Of a stretch of DNA of 64,000 bases, positions 53,865-61,972 are shown one piece after another. The DNA comes from Scytonema sp045865695 (GTDB lineage Bacteria; Cyanobacteriota; Cyanobacteriia; Cyanobacteriales; Nostocaceae). The stretch covers positions 1-64,000 of the forward strand of contig NZ_BAACAP010000242.1 of assembly GCF_045865695.1 (NCBI RefSeq), in the 5' to 3' direction. The position numbers and the translations under genes are program-made. Below the pieces are notes generated by a model. It was not told the origin of the DNA. It was given only the letters and a program-made list of their open reading frames with translations, and did not search any database. The first letter of the stretch is position 1; every line of letters begins with the position of its first letter.

Positions 53865-54140
53865 CTATATAACATAATACTTTGGCGGTGGTTCAGGTCT
53901 TTCTCCACCAAGAGTTAATACCCTAGACACAGCTTCCTGGGAGATCCAATAAAACCGCACGTTATCCTCCACAGGTTTAACTAACTTTTTCACTTTCTCG
54001 TAAAGTTCTCGCATTTCCTCTAAACTCAAAAAACATTCAAACACGGAAAATTGAACTCTTCTTCCATATCCTTCTAAGAAGTTAGATAACTTTGTACGTC
54101 TTTTATCATTAGGAATATCGTACACTACAAGCACTAACAT
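53865..54140 (-). CDS. cas2: CRISPR adaptation protein Cas2
   Basis: A 91-aa ferredoxin-fold protein: LVLVVYDIPNDKRRTKLSNF contains the metal-site Asp, and RVQFSVFECFLS follows. It bridges two Cas1 dimers in spacer integration. It starts directly after the cas1 stop codon and ends at the leader. Confidence 0.95.
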   Translation of the reverse strand: MLVLVVYDIPNDKRRTKLSNFLEGYGRRVQFSVFECFLSLEEMRELYEKVKKLVKPVEDNVRFYWISQEAVSRVLTLGGERPEPPPKYYVI

Positions 54141-55259
54141 TTACACCGATCTTAAAAAAGGTTCATAGAAAACCCCAGATAATAAACTTCGTTTATATCG
54201 TCTAACTTGTAATTGAATTGCATGACGGTATGTTACAACGGATTGTAAATCTGGATGAGTTGTTTCTTCATTCATCCGAACTTCAAATTGTTTGAGAAAG
54301 ACTCTTCTTGCTGATTGATTTAAATAGACTCCTCCAGTGCTAGGAACTATGTCAAAATCTTGTGGCTTAAGCAAAGATTTATTAATAATCTTTAAAACCA
54401 AGCTATCAACAATAACTGACCTCATTTCCTCCATAAAATCAAAAGCTAGGTAGGGTTTTTGCCTTTCTCCATAGTGAAAATTACCCAAATAAGGAGAAAG
54501 CCCCTCGACAATAATAAAACTCAAGACATTATTAAACAAAAGGGTGTAACCAAAACTCAACAAAGAATTTATCGGGTCAGTAGGTGGTTGACGGTTACGC
54601 AAAGAAAATTCAAAATTGGGATTAGTAATTAACTTCCCAAAAGCTGGAAAATATCTTGCAGCTGATATACCTTCATAACCGCGTAAAGTATCTAAATTAT
54701 CTACTGAATCCAAAGAATCAATATCTTGACTGATTCCCAAGATAGCTTTTTCTACTTCTGCTATCTTACGCTTGCGGTTAAGTCGCAACAAGAGTTGTTT
54801 GGAATTCATTAATTTACCGTAGACGATCGCTTTAGACACACTGTACTGAAAATAATCATCATTGCGTCTCTCAACTTGAATTAGCTGGTTATCTAAATGA
54901 GTTGATTCTTCACTCCATAAATGACCGTGATAGTTACCGCTTTGACTAAGAAATAAGACAGGAATTTGTTCTTGCAAGCAAGCTTGAATAACGGGAGTCG
55001 ATAGTTGAATATTACCAAAAACAAGAATTTGCTGAACTTCTCGGACAGGAACTTCTAATTTAGGTTTATCAGATACGTGAATAACAAAACGCTGATAGTC
55101 TTTATAGATACTTGTCCCTTGTTCGATGAGATAAATAGCTGCCATTTTTGGATTCCAAATATTTTTTTGAAAAGGGCTGTTATCCTCTTTACTTTGAGGA
55201 GGTAATTCTGTTTCTATTTCTGCCAGAAAAGGTTGATGTAAAGTCGCAATATCTGTCAT
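54141..55259 (-). CDS. cas1: CRISPR integrase Cas1
   Basis: A 372-aa protein from ATG 55259; TTG 55280 is an alternative. Metal-site residues are seen in LRGYEGISAARYFPAF (Glu), GNFHYGERQKPYLAFDFMEE (His, Asp). About 45 residues precede the usual IWNPKMAAIYLIEQ start of the core. The frame stays open upstream without a stop to an A9 tract inside the reverse transcriptase gene, so Cas1 may also be made as an RT-Cas1 fusion. Confidence 0.93.
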   Translation of the reverse strand: MTDIATLHQPFLAEIETELPPQSKEDNSPFQKNIWNPKMAAIYLIEQGTSIYKDYQRFVIHVSDKPKLEVPVREVQQILVFGNIQLSTPVIQACLQEQIPVLFLSQSGNYHGHLWSEESTHLDNQLIQVERRNDDYFQYSVSKAIVYGKLMNSKQLLLRLNRKRKIAEVEKAILGISQDIDSLDSVDNLDTLRGYEGISAARYFPAFGKLITNPNFEFSLRNRQPPTDPINSLLSFGYTLLFNNVLSFIIVEGLSPYLGNFHYGERQKPYLAFDFMEEMRSVIVDSLVLKIINKSLLKPQDFDIVPSTGGVYLNQSARRVFLKQFEVRMNEETTHPDLQSVVTYRHAIQLQVRRYKRSLLSGVFYEPFLRSV

Positions 55260-55369
55260 AGTCTCGTTCTCAGCCTCCAATCGAGGAGCGATCGCTGAGA
55301 GACTCTCTTCTCTTTCTAAAGGTGAAACTTCCCAAATTGGGTTCCGATATTCTGTATGAAAACGAGAAT

Positions 55370-56338
55370 TTATCTGAGAGAGAGATTCTTCAGGGCTTTT
55401 TTTTTACTAGTATTCTTACTAGTATTTTTACTTTGTTTTTTATCTTGCTTATCCTCTATCCCCGACTTCAACGTCACTTTATTAGCATCTACAGGGAAAA
55501 TCGCATTATCTAAAAAACCATGACCTAAAAACCGAAACCCACGTTGAAAACTAGTAATTTGTGTTTTCTCAGTATTGATCGCCAAGCCCATTGAATCTAG
55601 CAGATTGATAATTTCTAATTTAGCCTGTATAATTCGCTCTTGAGAGAGTGACAAAACTAGAAAATCATCGGCATAACGCACGATTTTTAAATCAGTTGCA
55701 CTCACTAACTCATCAAACTCATGGAGATAAATATTAGCCAAGATTGGCGAAATAACTGCACCTTGAGGTATACCTTTTTGAGGTAAAATTAATCCTTCTT
55801 GCGTTAAGACTCCAACTGATATCCAAGATTTTATCAAACATAAGATTCCCGGATTATCTATATGTAACCTGACCTCTTTTAATAACCTGTGATGGTCAAT
55901 GTTATCAAAAAATTTAACGATATCGGCATCCAACACCCAAAGATAACCCATATCTCGCCAATCTGCAATTTTCTCCACTGCATTGATATAAGATAAATTA
56001 GGGCGATAGGCAAAACTGACAGGTGAAAACTTCTCCTCCATCAACGGGTAAAGCACGTTCAATAAAGCTTGTTGTACGATGCGATCGCGAACAGTAGGTA
56101 TTTTCAACTCTCTTTGAGTGCCATTTTTTTTAGGAATAATCACCTGCTTGCAAGGAAGAGGGTGGTAATGACTGTTAGCCACATCGTTGAGTAATTGATA
56201 AAGATTAACAGTTTGATTACAAGCAAAGTTACCAATTGTTTCTCCATCTACTCCAGCACAACCGCGATTTTCAGCAACCTTTTCCCAAGCACGTTGAAAA
56301 TTCTTGATATCAAGAAATTGACTTGCAATATCACTCAT
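55370..56338 (-). CDS. CRISPR-associated reverse transcriptase
   Basis: A 323-aa RT of the group II intron-derived CRISPR lineage. Fingers-palm motifs: GCAGVDGETI, IPTVRDRIVQQALLNVLYP, WVLDADIVKFFDNIDHH, KGIPQGAVISPILANIYLHE and the catalytic YADD (222-225). No maturase or Cas6 domain. With Cas1-Cas2 it would allow spacers to be taken from RNA. The 3' end is Lys-rich and crosses an A9 run; after it the RT frame ends in 9 codons, while the Cas1 frame is open. Confidence 0.93.
   Translation of the reverse strand: MSDIASQFLDIKNFQRAWEKVAENRGCAGVDGETIGNFACNQTVNLYQLLNDVANSHYHPLPCKQVIIPKKNGTQRELKIPTVRDRIVQQALLNVLYPLMEEKFSPVSFAYRPNLSYINAVEKIADWRDMGYLWVLDADIVKFFDNIDHHRLLKEVRLHIDNPGILCLIKSWISVGVLTQEGLILPQKGIPQGAVISPILANIYLHEFDELVSATDLKIVRYADDFLVLSLSQERIIQAKLEIINLLDSMGLAINTEKTQITSFQRGFRFLGHGFLDNAIFPVDANKVTLKSGIEDKQDKKQSKNTSKNTSKKKALKNLSLR
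55397..55405 (-). promoter_or_regulatory. A9 slippery tract joining RT and Cas1 frames
   Basis: Nine A on the minus strand are read AAA AAA AAA in the RT frame, giving the A-AAA-AAA pattern of -1 frameshift sites. The -1 frame (AAA AAA AGC CCT GAA) has no stop from there to cas1 and is in register with Cas1. TAG and TAA lie just upstream of the tract in that frame. Confidence 0.65.
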
Positions 56339-56395
56339 ATGCTTATACCATTTTGGATTTTAGATTTTAGATTTTGGATTAAAAATACCTCCTAG

Positions 56396-56636
56396 GTCAC
56401 TGGTCACTAGTCATTGGTCACTGGTCACTGGTCATTGGTCACTGATTACTGGTCACTGGTCACTGATTACTGGTCACTGGTCATTGGTCACTGATTACTG
56501 GTCACTGATTACTGGTCACTGATTACTGGTCACTGGTCACTGATTACTGGTCACTGGTCATTGGTCACTGGTCACTGGTCATTGGTCACTGGTCACTGGT
56601 CACTGGTCACTGGTTACTGATTACTGATTACTGTTA
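56396..56636. repeat. large heptamer array (about 34 units)
   Basis: About 240 bp of TGGTCAC-type heptamers with variants TGGTCAT, TGATTAC and TAGTCAT, in the gap upstream of the RT gene. The stop codon of the second HD gene lies inside it. An ATTTTAGATTTTGGATT-type repeat adjoins at 56350-56385. Confidence 0.9.
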
Positions 56637-57211
56637 AACTTGCTAACAACATGGTTTAATTCCCGTACTAACCAAGAATTAGGATCGGTAGTTAAAAATA
56701 ATTCTGCGAGAGTGCGGTAATACCATAACGTTCCTTCCTTCCCACCTTTAAACTTTTCCCAAACTGCTTCCCCTTCCCTATCCAAATCTTTTAAGATACT
56801 ACGCGCATTATGTAATTTATCTGCTAGCGCTACTTTGCGAACTGAAGCTGAAGCACAACGCAATTTTTCAATGTACTGCTCTTTGCGTTCTTTCCAAAGC
56901 TGTTTTGGTATAGTATCTGCATCGGTACAACCATCAACTATTTCGATGACTCTTTCACCAAACATATGTAGAATGGCTTCGCGGGTTGCTTTCCCTCCCT
57001 GGTCTTCCACAGCATCGTGTAATAATGCTGATATAGCTTCATCTTCATCTCCGCCATCTTCCAATACCAACGCTGCTACACTTAAAAGATGACTAATATA
57101 GGGTACTTTACTTCCCTTTCTAGTTTGTTTGGCGTGGAGTCTGGTAGCGTAAACCAAAGCTTGCTCAAAACGATGGGTTAATTTCGATGTGTCTGTGGTG
57201 TTTAAGTTCAT
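56621..57211 (-). CDS. SpoT/MESH1-like HD hydrolase, copy 2
   Basis: A 196-aa paralogue of the protein at 45783: VPYISHLLSVAALVLEDGGD, ALLHDAVEDQGG and ALADKLHNARS keep all metal-binding residues. Its last residues (SKFNSNQ) are encoded by heptamer repeats. It follows the second WYL gene by 16 bp, mirroring the first module. Role in ppGpp or another nucleotide signal is inferred. Confidence 0.8.
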   Translation of the reverse strand: MNLNTTDTSKLTHRFEQALVYATRLHAKQTRKGSKVPYISHLLSVAALVLEDGGDEDEAISALLHDAVEDQGGKATREAILHMFGERVIEIVDGCTDADTIPKQLWKERKEQYIEKLRCASASVRKVALADKLHNARSILKDLDREGEAVWEKFKGGKEGTLWYYRTLAELFLTTDPNSWLVRELNHVVSKFNSNQ

Positions 57212-57227
57212 AGTGTTGCGATCGCAA

Positions 57228-58748
57228 TTATTTATAAAGTTTGTAAGTAGCTTCGATATCTGTTGTCATACGGTGTCGTAAATCCCAAGGTAAAATCACC
57301 TCTACATTCGGTCCCCAAGCTCGCAAACGCATGATAATGTTATTATCTTTGTGACGGTAATCGACTCTACAGTAAATATCCTTCTCCGAACGAGATTGTA
57401 CGGTTGAAAGCAGATATTTTTGTTCTACTGATGCTGTAGGAGTGTAAGATTTCACTAATTTTTCAACCTGTTGATGGGAAATTCTTCTAAACATTTCATC
57501 CCGTTCGGTTCCTTTGATGTTATTTTCATGAAAATAATGGTCAAATCTTAAGACTAGTAACTTTTGTGGTTGGTAGATATCAAATCCCCAAGCCTCTGTC
57601 ATTTTTCCTTTAATATCGTTAGGAGTTGGTGGATATTGACCTTGACATTTATTTATAAAGTGTTTGGGAATGTTCGGGTCTCTTAAATCTGTTGATAATT
57701 CATCTAATTGAAGAATTCGGTCAAGACGATAATCATACCAATTGATTTCACTCCAACTATTTTCCTTTTCTTGTTTGGGAACTTGACCGTAAGCAAAGAG
57801 ATAAGGTGCGCGTTGGTAATAGTAAATGCAGACTGGATAAACAATACAATCGACGGTCTCTTGATAGAGCTTGACACTCTGATATGTCAATTTAACCAAT
57901 GGAATCTTATCTTGTTGCCAAAGTTCTTTTAACTGCTCTTGTAGTACTTCTACATCATTAGTTCGCTTTGCATGAACTATATATTCTACGTGAATAAAAA
58001 ATCTTTGAACACCATTAATTGGTTGAGACAATAAATTATTAAAAGCAGATAATTCTTCATTAGTAAAATGATTAGAAGTTATTTCTATCTCTCTCAGTTC
58101 CTTTAAAAAACCATCAGGAAAATTTTCCACTTTCAAGTATTTATCTTTTTCTATTCCTTTGTTGTTTACTTTTCTTAACCATTCCAGATTAACCAAGTAT
58201 TGAAAATCATTATTTTTTAAATTTCGACTGGTGACAGCAAATAAACGTCCATCAGATAAAAGTTTAGAAAAGCACTGAGATTTTTGACTGTTGCTAGTAG
58301 TTCCTGAATCTTCGTCCTGTTGGCTCTTTTCTATAAAATTCTTAATAGTACCCTGCAATAACAAACTTTTCAATTCTTCAGGTTTAATGGAATAGTATTT
58401 TTGAAATGACAGAGACCATTGATGTTCGTCGATACTTAAACTTGTTAGACTGGATTCAAACAACCACTCAGTTAATTTTGTAGCACAGCGACATTGTGCG
58501 TCATGTAAGGTGGGAGTTTTATCCCGTGAATGTTGTTTTGCTGCATCTAGAAAAAATAAATCGCGCCATTGAAGAAAGGTAAATTCTTCTTCTAAATCCA
58601 ATTTAACTTCATCAATATCGTCTCCGTAGAGAGAACGTAAAATAACCCATAGTCTTACCGCTTTCGCTAAATGTTGTTTTAAGGAACCTGGCGTTAACAA
58701 TTTTAAGATTTCCACACTGGGAGGATAGTTAAAAACTTCTCTCTTCAT
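57228..58748 (-). CDS. TIGR03985-type CRISPR-associated WYL regulator, copy 2
   Basis: A 506-aa paralogue of the protein at 46416: YPPSVEILKLLTPGSLKQH, RLWVILRSLYGDD, the WYL-like core (YQRAPYLFAYGQVP, NWYDYRLDRILQLDEL) and RAWGPNVEVILPWDLR near the end. It lies upstream of the HD gene and then of the RT-cas1-cas2 unit, all on the minus strand, so it may control adaptation genes. Operator E is 45 bp before its start. Confidence 0.78.
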   Translation of the reverse strand: MKREVFNYPPSVEILKLLTPGSLKQHLAKAVRLWVILRSLYGDDIDEVKLDLEEEFTFLQWRDLFFLDAAKQHSRDKTPTLHDAQCRCATKLTEWLFESSLTSLSIDEHQWSLSFQKYYSIKPEELKSLLLQGTIKNFIEKSQQDEDSGTTSNSQKSQCFSKLLSDGRLFAVTSRNLKNNDFQYLVNLEWLRKVNNKGIEKDKYLKVENFPDGFLKELREIEITSNHFTNEELSAFNNLLSQPINGVQRFFIHVEYIVHAKRTNDVEVLQEQLKELWQQDKIPLVKLTYQSVKLYQETVDCIVYPVCIYYYQRAPYLFAYGQVPKQEKENSWSEINWYDYRLDRILQLDELSTDLRDPNIPKHFINKCQGQYPPTPNDIKGKMTEAWGFDIYQPQKLLVLRFDHYFHENNIKGTERDEMFRRISHQQVEKLVKSYTPTASVEQKYLLSTVQSRSEKDIYCRVDYRHKDNNIIMRLRAWGPNVEVILPWDLRHRMTTDIEATYKLYK

Positions 58749-58792
58749 GGTATCTGCTGCTTGTGGGTGTATGTTTATAGATTAGCAGCAGG

Positions 58793-58810
58793 TGGAAAAT
58801 GCTATTTCCA
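58793..58810. promoter_or_regulatory. candidate operator E (TGGAAA-N6-TTTCCA)
   Basis: A perfect palindrome 45 bp upstream of the second WYL gene, nearly identical to operator A. Confidence 0.65.
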
Positions 58811-58869
58811 GGTGAAAAGCTCGGCGGACGATCGCACTAGCCGAAGAGTTGGCGCATCGTCAAAACTAA

Positions 58870-58944
58870 ACAGCAGAAGAATCTGCTTTATTTGAACTTT
58901 TGATTGCGTTGATTGAAAAATATGAGGATGAGCAATACCCCTGA
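58870..58944 (+). pseudogene. C-terminal relic of a HigA-type antitoxin
   Basis: The plus strand reads TAEESALFELLIALIEKYED then EQYP and stop, the usual end of the first helical region of HigA-like regulators. The helix-turn-helix part is missing. Confidence 0.5.
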
Positions 58945-58957
58945 TTGATTTGATGAG

Positions 58958-59305
58958 TTGCCCAACCCTGACTATCGTTCGTTAACCTACCGAGGGCTTC
59001 TTCGCAAAAAGCAGCATACTAATGATGGTCCCGCTTTTCCCTTCGATCTGACGCGCACGACCAATATTGCAGATATTGCGGATATCATCGAAAACCGTTT
59101 TTATGATATGTGGAACCCTCGCTTCCTCCATTACAATCCAGACGCAAACAGAATTTACCACAGCAAGTGGACGGGTTTGTCCTTTGCTCATGAAGTTGAG
59201 GACACAGATAACCCCTTCATGATATGTCTCCTGTCTTTGAACGTATGCGATCTCGTTACACAGCACGTTCCGAACGATTTTGGTGTCCTCCTAAACCTCC
59301 AATAG
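58958..59305 (+). CDS. hypothetical protein or gene fragment, 115 aa
   Basis: The frame begins at TTG 58958 (LPNPDYRSLTYRGLLRKKQH) and has no ATG near. The composition reads as protein (FDLTRTTNIADIADIIENRF, NPRFLHYNPDANRIYHSKWT), but no family was recognised. The lack of a normal start, and relics on both sides, suggest a truncated gene. Confidence 0.4.
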   Translation: MPNPDYRSLTYRGLLRKKQHTNDGPAFPFDLTRTTNIADIADIIENRFYDMWNPRFLHYNPDANRIYHSKWTGLSFAHEVEDTDNPFMICLLSLNVCDLVTQHVPNDFGVLLNLQ

Positions 59306-59374
59306 ATAGCTCACAGCAGTTTTCAAACAAATGAACCTTACTATGCTCTTATAAATGAACTTTACTATGCTCTT

Positions 59375-59433
59375 GTGGTACGGGCGTCCTCGCCCGTCCT
59401 AATCTTATGTACGGGCGTCCTTGCCCGTACCAC
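59375..59433. repeat. 59-bp inverted repeat
   Basis: GTGGTACGGGC (59375-59385) and GCCCGTACCAC (59423-59433) flank two copies of CGGGCGTCCT. The inner words recur in the MITE family at 4922 and 26239. Part of the 750-bp gap (58749-59505) that otherwise holds only relics. Confidence 0.55.
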
Positions 59434-59505
59434 TCACTATTAGTACCACTATTAAGTGAATTAGGTGGTTTATTTTCCTAAAAAGTACTGTAAAACGGTA
59501 AAACT

Positions 59506-60996
59506 ATGAATCTCCCATTGATAACTCGTGCTGAAGAACACAATGAAAAAATAGCGATCGCGACATCTGAAGGAGCATTTACTTACCGATATTTGCTGTA
59601 TACCTCCAGTCAAATTGCAACAAATCTACTTCAAGATGCAGAAGATTTACAGGAGCAGCGAGTTGCCTTCCTTATTCCGCCTGGGTTTCAATATGCAGCG
59701 ACTCAGTGGGGAATTTGGCGGGCGGGGGGAATAGCTGTGTCTCTGTGTAATTCCCACCCACGCCCTGAATTAGAGTATGTTATTATACATTCAGAAGCAT
59801 CGATTATCGTTGCCCATCCGAATTTTGAGGGTGTATTGCGCCCCATTGCTGAAGCACATAATTTACGATTCATAGTGACATCGGAAATACTGTCATGTGA
59901 TGTCGGTCACCTCCCAGAAGTCGATACTACCAGACGCGCATTAATTCTCTACACGAGCGGTACAACAGGTAAACCCAAGGGTGTGGTGACAACTCATAAC
60001 AACATTATAGCACAAGTGACTAGCTTGATTGCTGCATGGGAATGGACATCAGATGACCGCATTTTACACGTACTTCCATTACATCACATTCACGGAATTA
60101 TTAACGTATTGACATGTGCTTTATGGGCTGGAGCAGAGTGCCATATACTGAGCAAATTTGATGCTAATGTTGTTTGGGATCGAATTTCTCAAGGTGACTT
60201 AACCCTATTCATGGCAGTTCCAACAATTTATGTCAAGTTAATTGCTGCTTGGGAAGCCGCTTCAAGCGATCGCCAAAAAATGATGTCAGAAGGCTGTGCT
60301 AAAATGCGCCTGATGGTTTCTGGCTCAGCTGCGTTACCAGTTCAAGTTTTAGAAAAATGGAAAACCATCAGCAACCACTTTCTGCTCGAGCGTTATGGCA
60401 TGACTGAAATTGGCATGGCACTATCGAATCCATTACACGGTCAACGGTATGCGGGATATGTGGGGAAGCCGTTACCTCAAGTGGAAGTCAGATTAGTTGA
60501 TGAAAATGGAGAGATAGTTCCACAGGGGATACCAGGAGAGATCCAAGTCAAAGGACCTGGGGTGTTTTTGGAATACTGGCAAAATCCGGAAGCAAGCGCA
60601 AAAGCTTTCCGAGATGGATGGTTTTTAACTGGAGATCTCGCCGTAGTTGAGAACGGTAACTACCGCATTCTAGGACGGATGAGCGTGGATATTATCAAAA
60701 CGGGAGGGTATAAAGTTTCTGCACTGGAAATTGAAGAAGTGTTACGAACCCACCCAAATATACAAGAATGTGCAGTTGTTGGGATTAAAGATCCAGAATG
60801 GGGCGAACGAGTCTGTGCAGCATTAGTCTTGCAACAGCCCGATGGATTAACGTTGAAAAATTTTAGAAGTTGGGCAAAAGAGCGCTTAGCAGTCTATAAA
60901 GTGCCAACCCAAATTCTCTCAGTCGAGGAATTACCTCGTAATGCCATGGGGAAAGTGACTAAGCCAGCAGTAGCTCAGCTTTTCAGTGAGCAGTGA
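59506..60996 (+). CDS. AMP-forming acyl-CoA synthetase, malonyl-CoA synthetase-like
   Basis: A 496-aa ANL-family enzyme: P-loop LYTSGTTGKPKGVVTTH, LLERYGMTEIGMALSNP, the hinge GRMSVDIIKTGGYKVSALEI and the catalytic Lys in NAMGKVTK. The overall pattern (including the YGMTEIGMA motif) recalls MatB/ACSF3, which activates malonate or methylmalonate, but medium-chain acids are possible. Alone on its strand. Confidence 0.85.
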   Translation: MNLPLITRAEEHNEKIAIATSEGAFTYRYLLYTSSQIATNLLQDAEDLQEQRVAFLIPPGFQYAATQWGIWRAGGIAVSLCNSHPRPELEYVIIHSEASIIVAHPNFEGVLRPIAEAHNLRFIVTSEILSCDVGHLPEVDTTRRALILYTSGTTGKPKGVVTTHNNIIAQVTSLIAAWEWTSDDRILHVLPLHHIHGIINVLTCALWAGAECHILSKFDANVVWDRISQGDLTLFMAVPTIYVKLIAAWEAASSDRQKMMSEGCAKMRLMVSGSAALPVQVLEKWKTISNHFLLERYGMTEIGMALSNPLHGQRYAGYVGKPLPQVEVRLVDENGEIVPQGIPGEIQVKGPGVFLEYWQNPEASAKAFRDGWFLTGDLAVVENGNYRILGRMSVDIIKTGGYKVSALEIEEVLRTHPNIQECAVVGIKDPEWGERVCAALVLQQPDGLTLKNFRSWAKERLAVYKVPTQILSVEELPRNAMGKVTKPAVAQLFSEQ

Positions 60997-61181
60997 CCAA
61001 ATGGCTTGTTTGTTAATGCTAAATTTCGTGTGGTTTCGTGCGCTTTAAGTGAGATTATAAGCTCTATTGAGAGTTTCTAGATAATAAAGTAGTTCACTGG
61101 TCGGAAATAAAATTTGGCAATGAGCAGAAAACGGTTGCGGTACTGCAACCGTTCCCCTGTTTCCTTTAACCGTCTCTTTGA

Positions 61182-61871
61182 TTATGCTTGTGATTTAGTT
61201 CGGGAGCCATTACCACTTTTGCGAAAACGCTGACGTAAACTTACACCCAAACCAAGGGCTGTCATTGAACCTAAAATTGTCAACGGTTCAGGGACTGGTT
61301 GGAGATTCCCATTTCTCACTGTCAATCTTGATGAGTTGGTGAAATCATTGAAATCGAGAATACCAATACTAACTTTGAAGTTACCTGGAGTTGAAAAAGT
61401 ATGGCGGAAAGAAGTATTTGTCGTCTGATAGCTGATTTGATTGTCGATCGCCACAAAGGCACGATCGCCAGAATCGAGAGTATCGAACCCTAAGTCGAAA
61501 CTAATTACATCTCCTGCCATAACATTATTAAAAGTTCTGGCAATGGCAGAACCTTCAGTAAAATTAGTATCGAGTGTTCCTGGAGTAAAACCAAGAAATG
61601 TCTCTATGTCAAAAGTCTCTACTGCACTCTTACCACTCACTCGGCGATCTGTACCACCATCGTCGGTGGCATCAAAAGCGTTGGTCAGTTGCGCTTGCGA
61701 AGATGATTGCGAAACATCGCCAATAGCGTCCCAATCTGAAGTGTCAAAACTAATCCCAGCAGCATGAGAAGGGGACGCAACAGCGAAATTACTTAAGCCA
61801 AGTATAGTCAAGGCAACAACTTTTTTCTTTGAAGACTTAAGTAAAGATTTGAGTACAGTTTTTATCAACAT
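61182..61871 (-). CDS. PEP-CTERM sorted exported protein
   Basis: A 229-aa protein with a signal peptide (VVALTILGLSNFAVASPSHA, cleaved after ASPSHA-A) and a C-terminal sorting tail: VPEP, hydrophobic helix LTILGSMTALGLGVSL, then RQRFRK. The middle is a beta-rich domain (FDLGFDTLDSGDRAFVAIDN) of unknown binding partner. Surface or matrix location is expected. Confidence 0.85.
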   Translation of the reverse strand: MLIKTVLKSLLKSSKKKVVALTILGLSNFAVASPSHAAGISFDTSDWDAIGDVSQSSSQAQLTNAFDATDDGGTDRRVSGKSAVETFDIETFLGFTPGTLDTNFTEGSAIARTFNNVMAGDVISFDLGFDTLDSGDRAFVAIDNQISYQTTNTSFRHTFSTPGNFKVSIGILDFNDFTNSSRLTVRNGNLQPVPEPLTILGSMTALGLGVSLRQRFRKSGNGSRTKSQA

Positions 61872-61972
61872 TTTAAACTCCTATTGATTGCAATGCTTAG
61901 TGTCATAATGAATGGGTTAGTTAATGCAACCTAGTAACTGGCTTTGTTTCCAAAAAAAGCTAAATGTTAACT

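Noticed and set aside
56396..56636. Large tandem repeat block that might be taken for a CRISPR or iteron array
   Set aside because: The units are 7 bp and contiguous, with no spacers, and the same heptamers occur at many unrelated places in the window.
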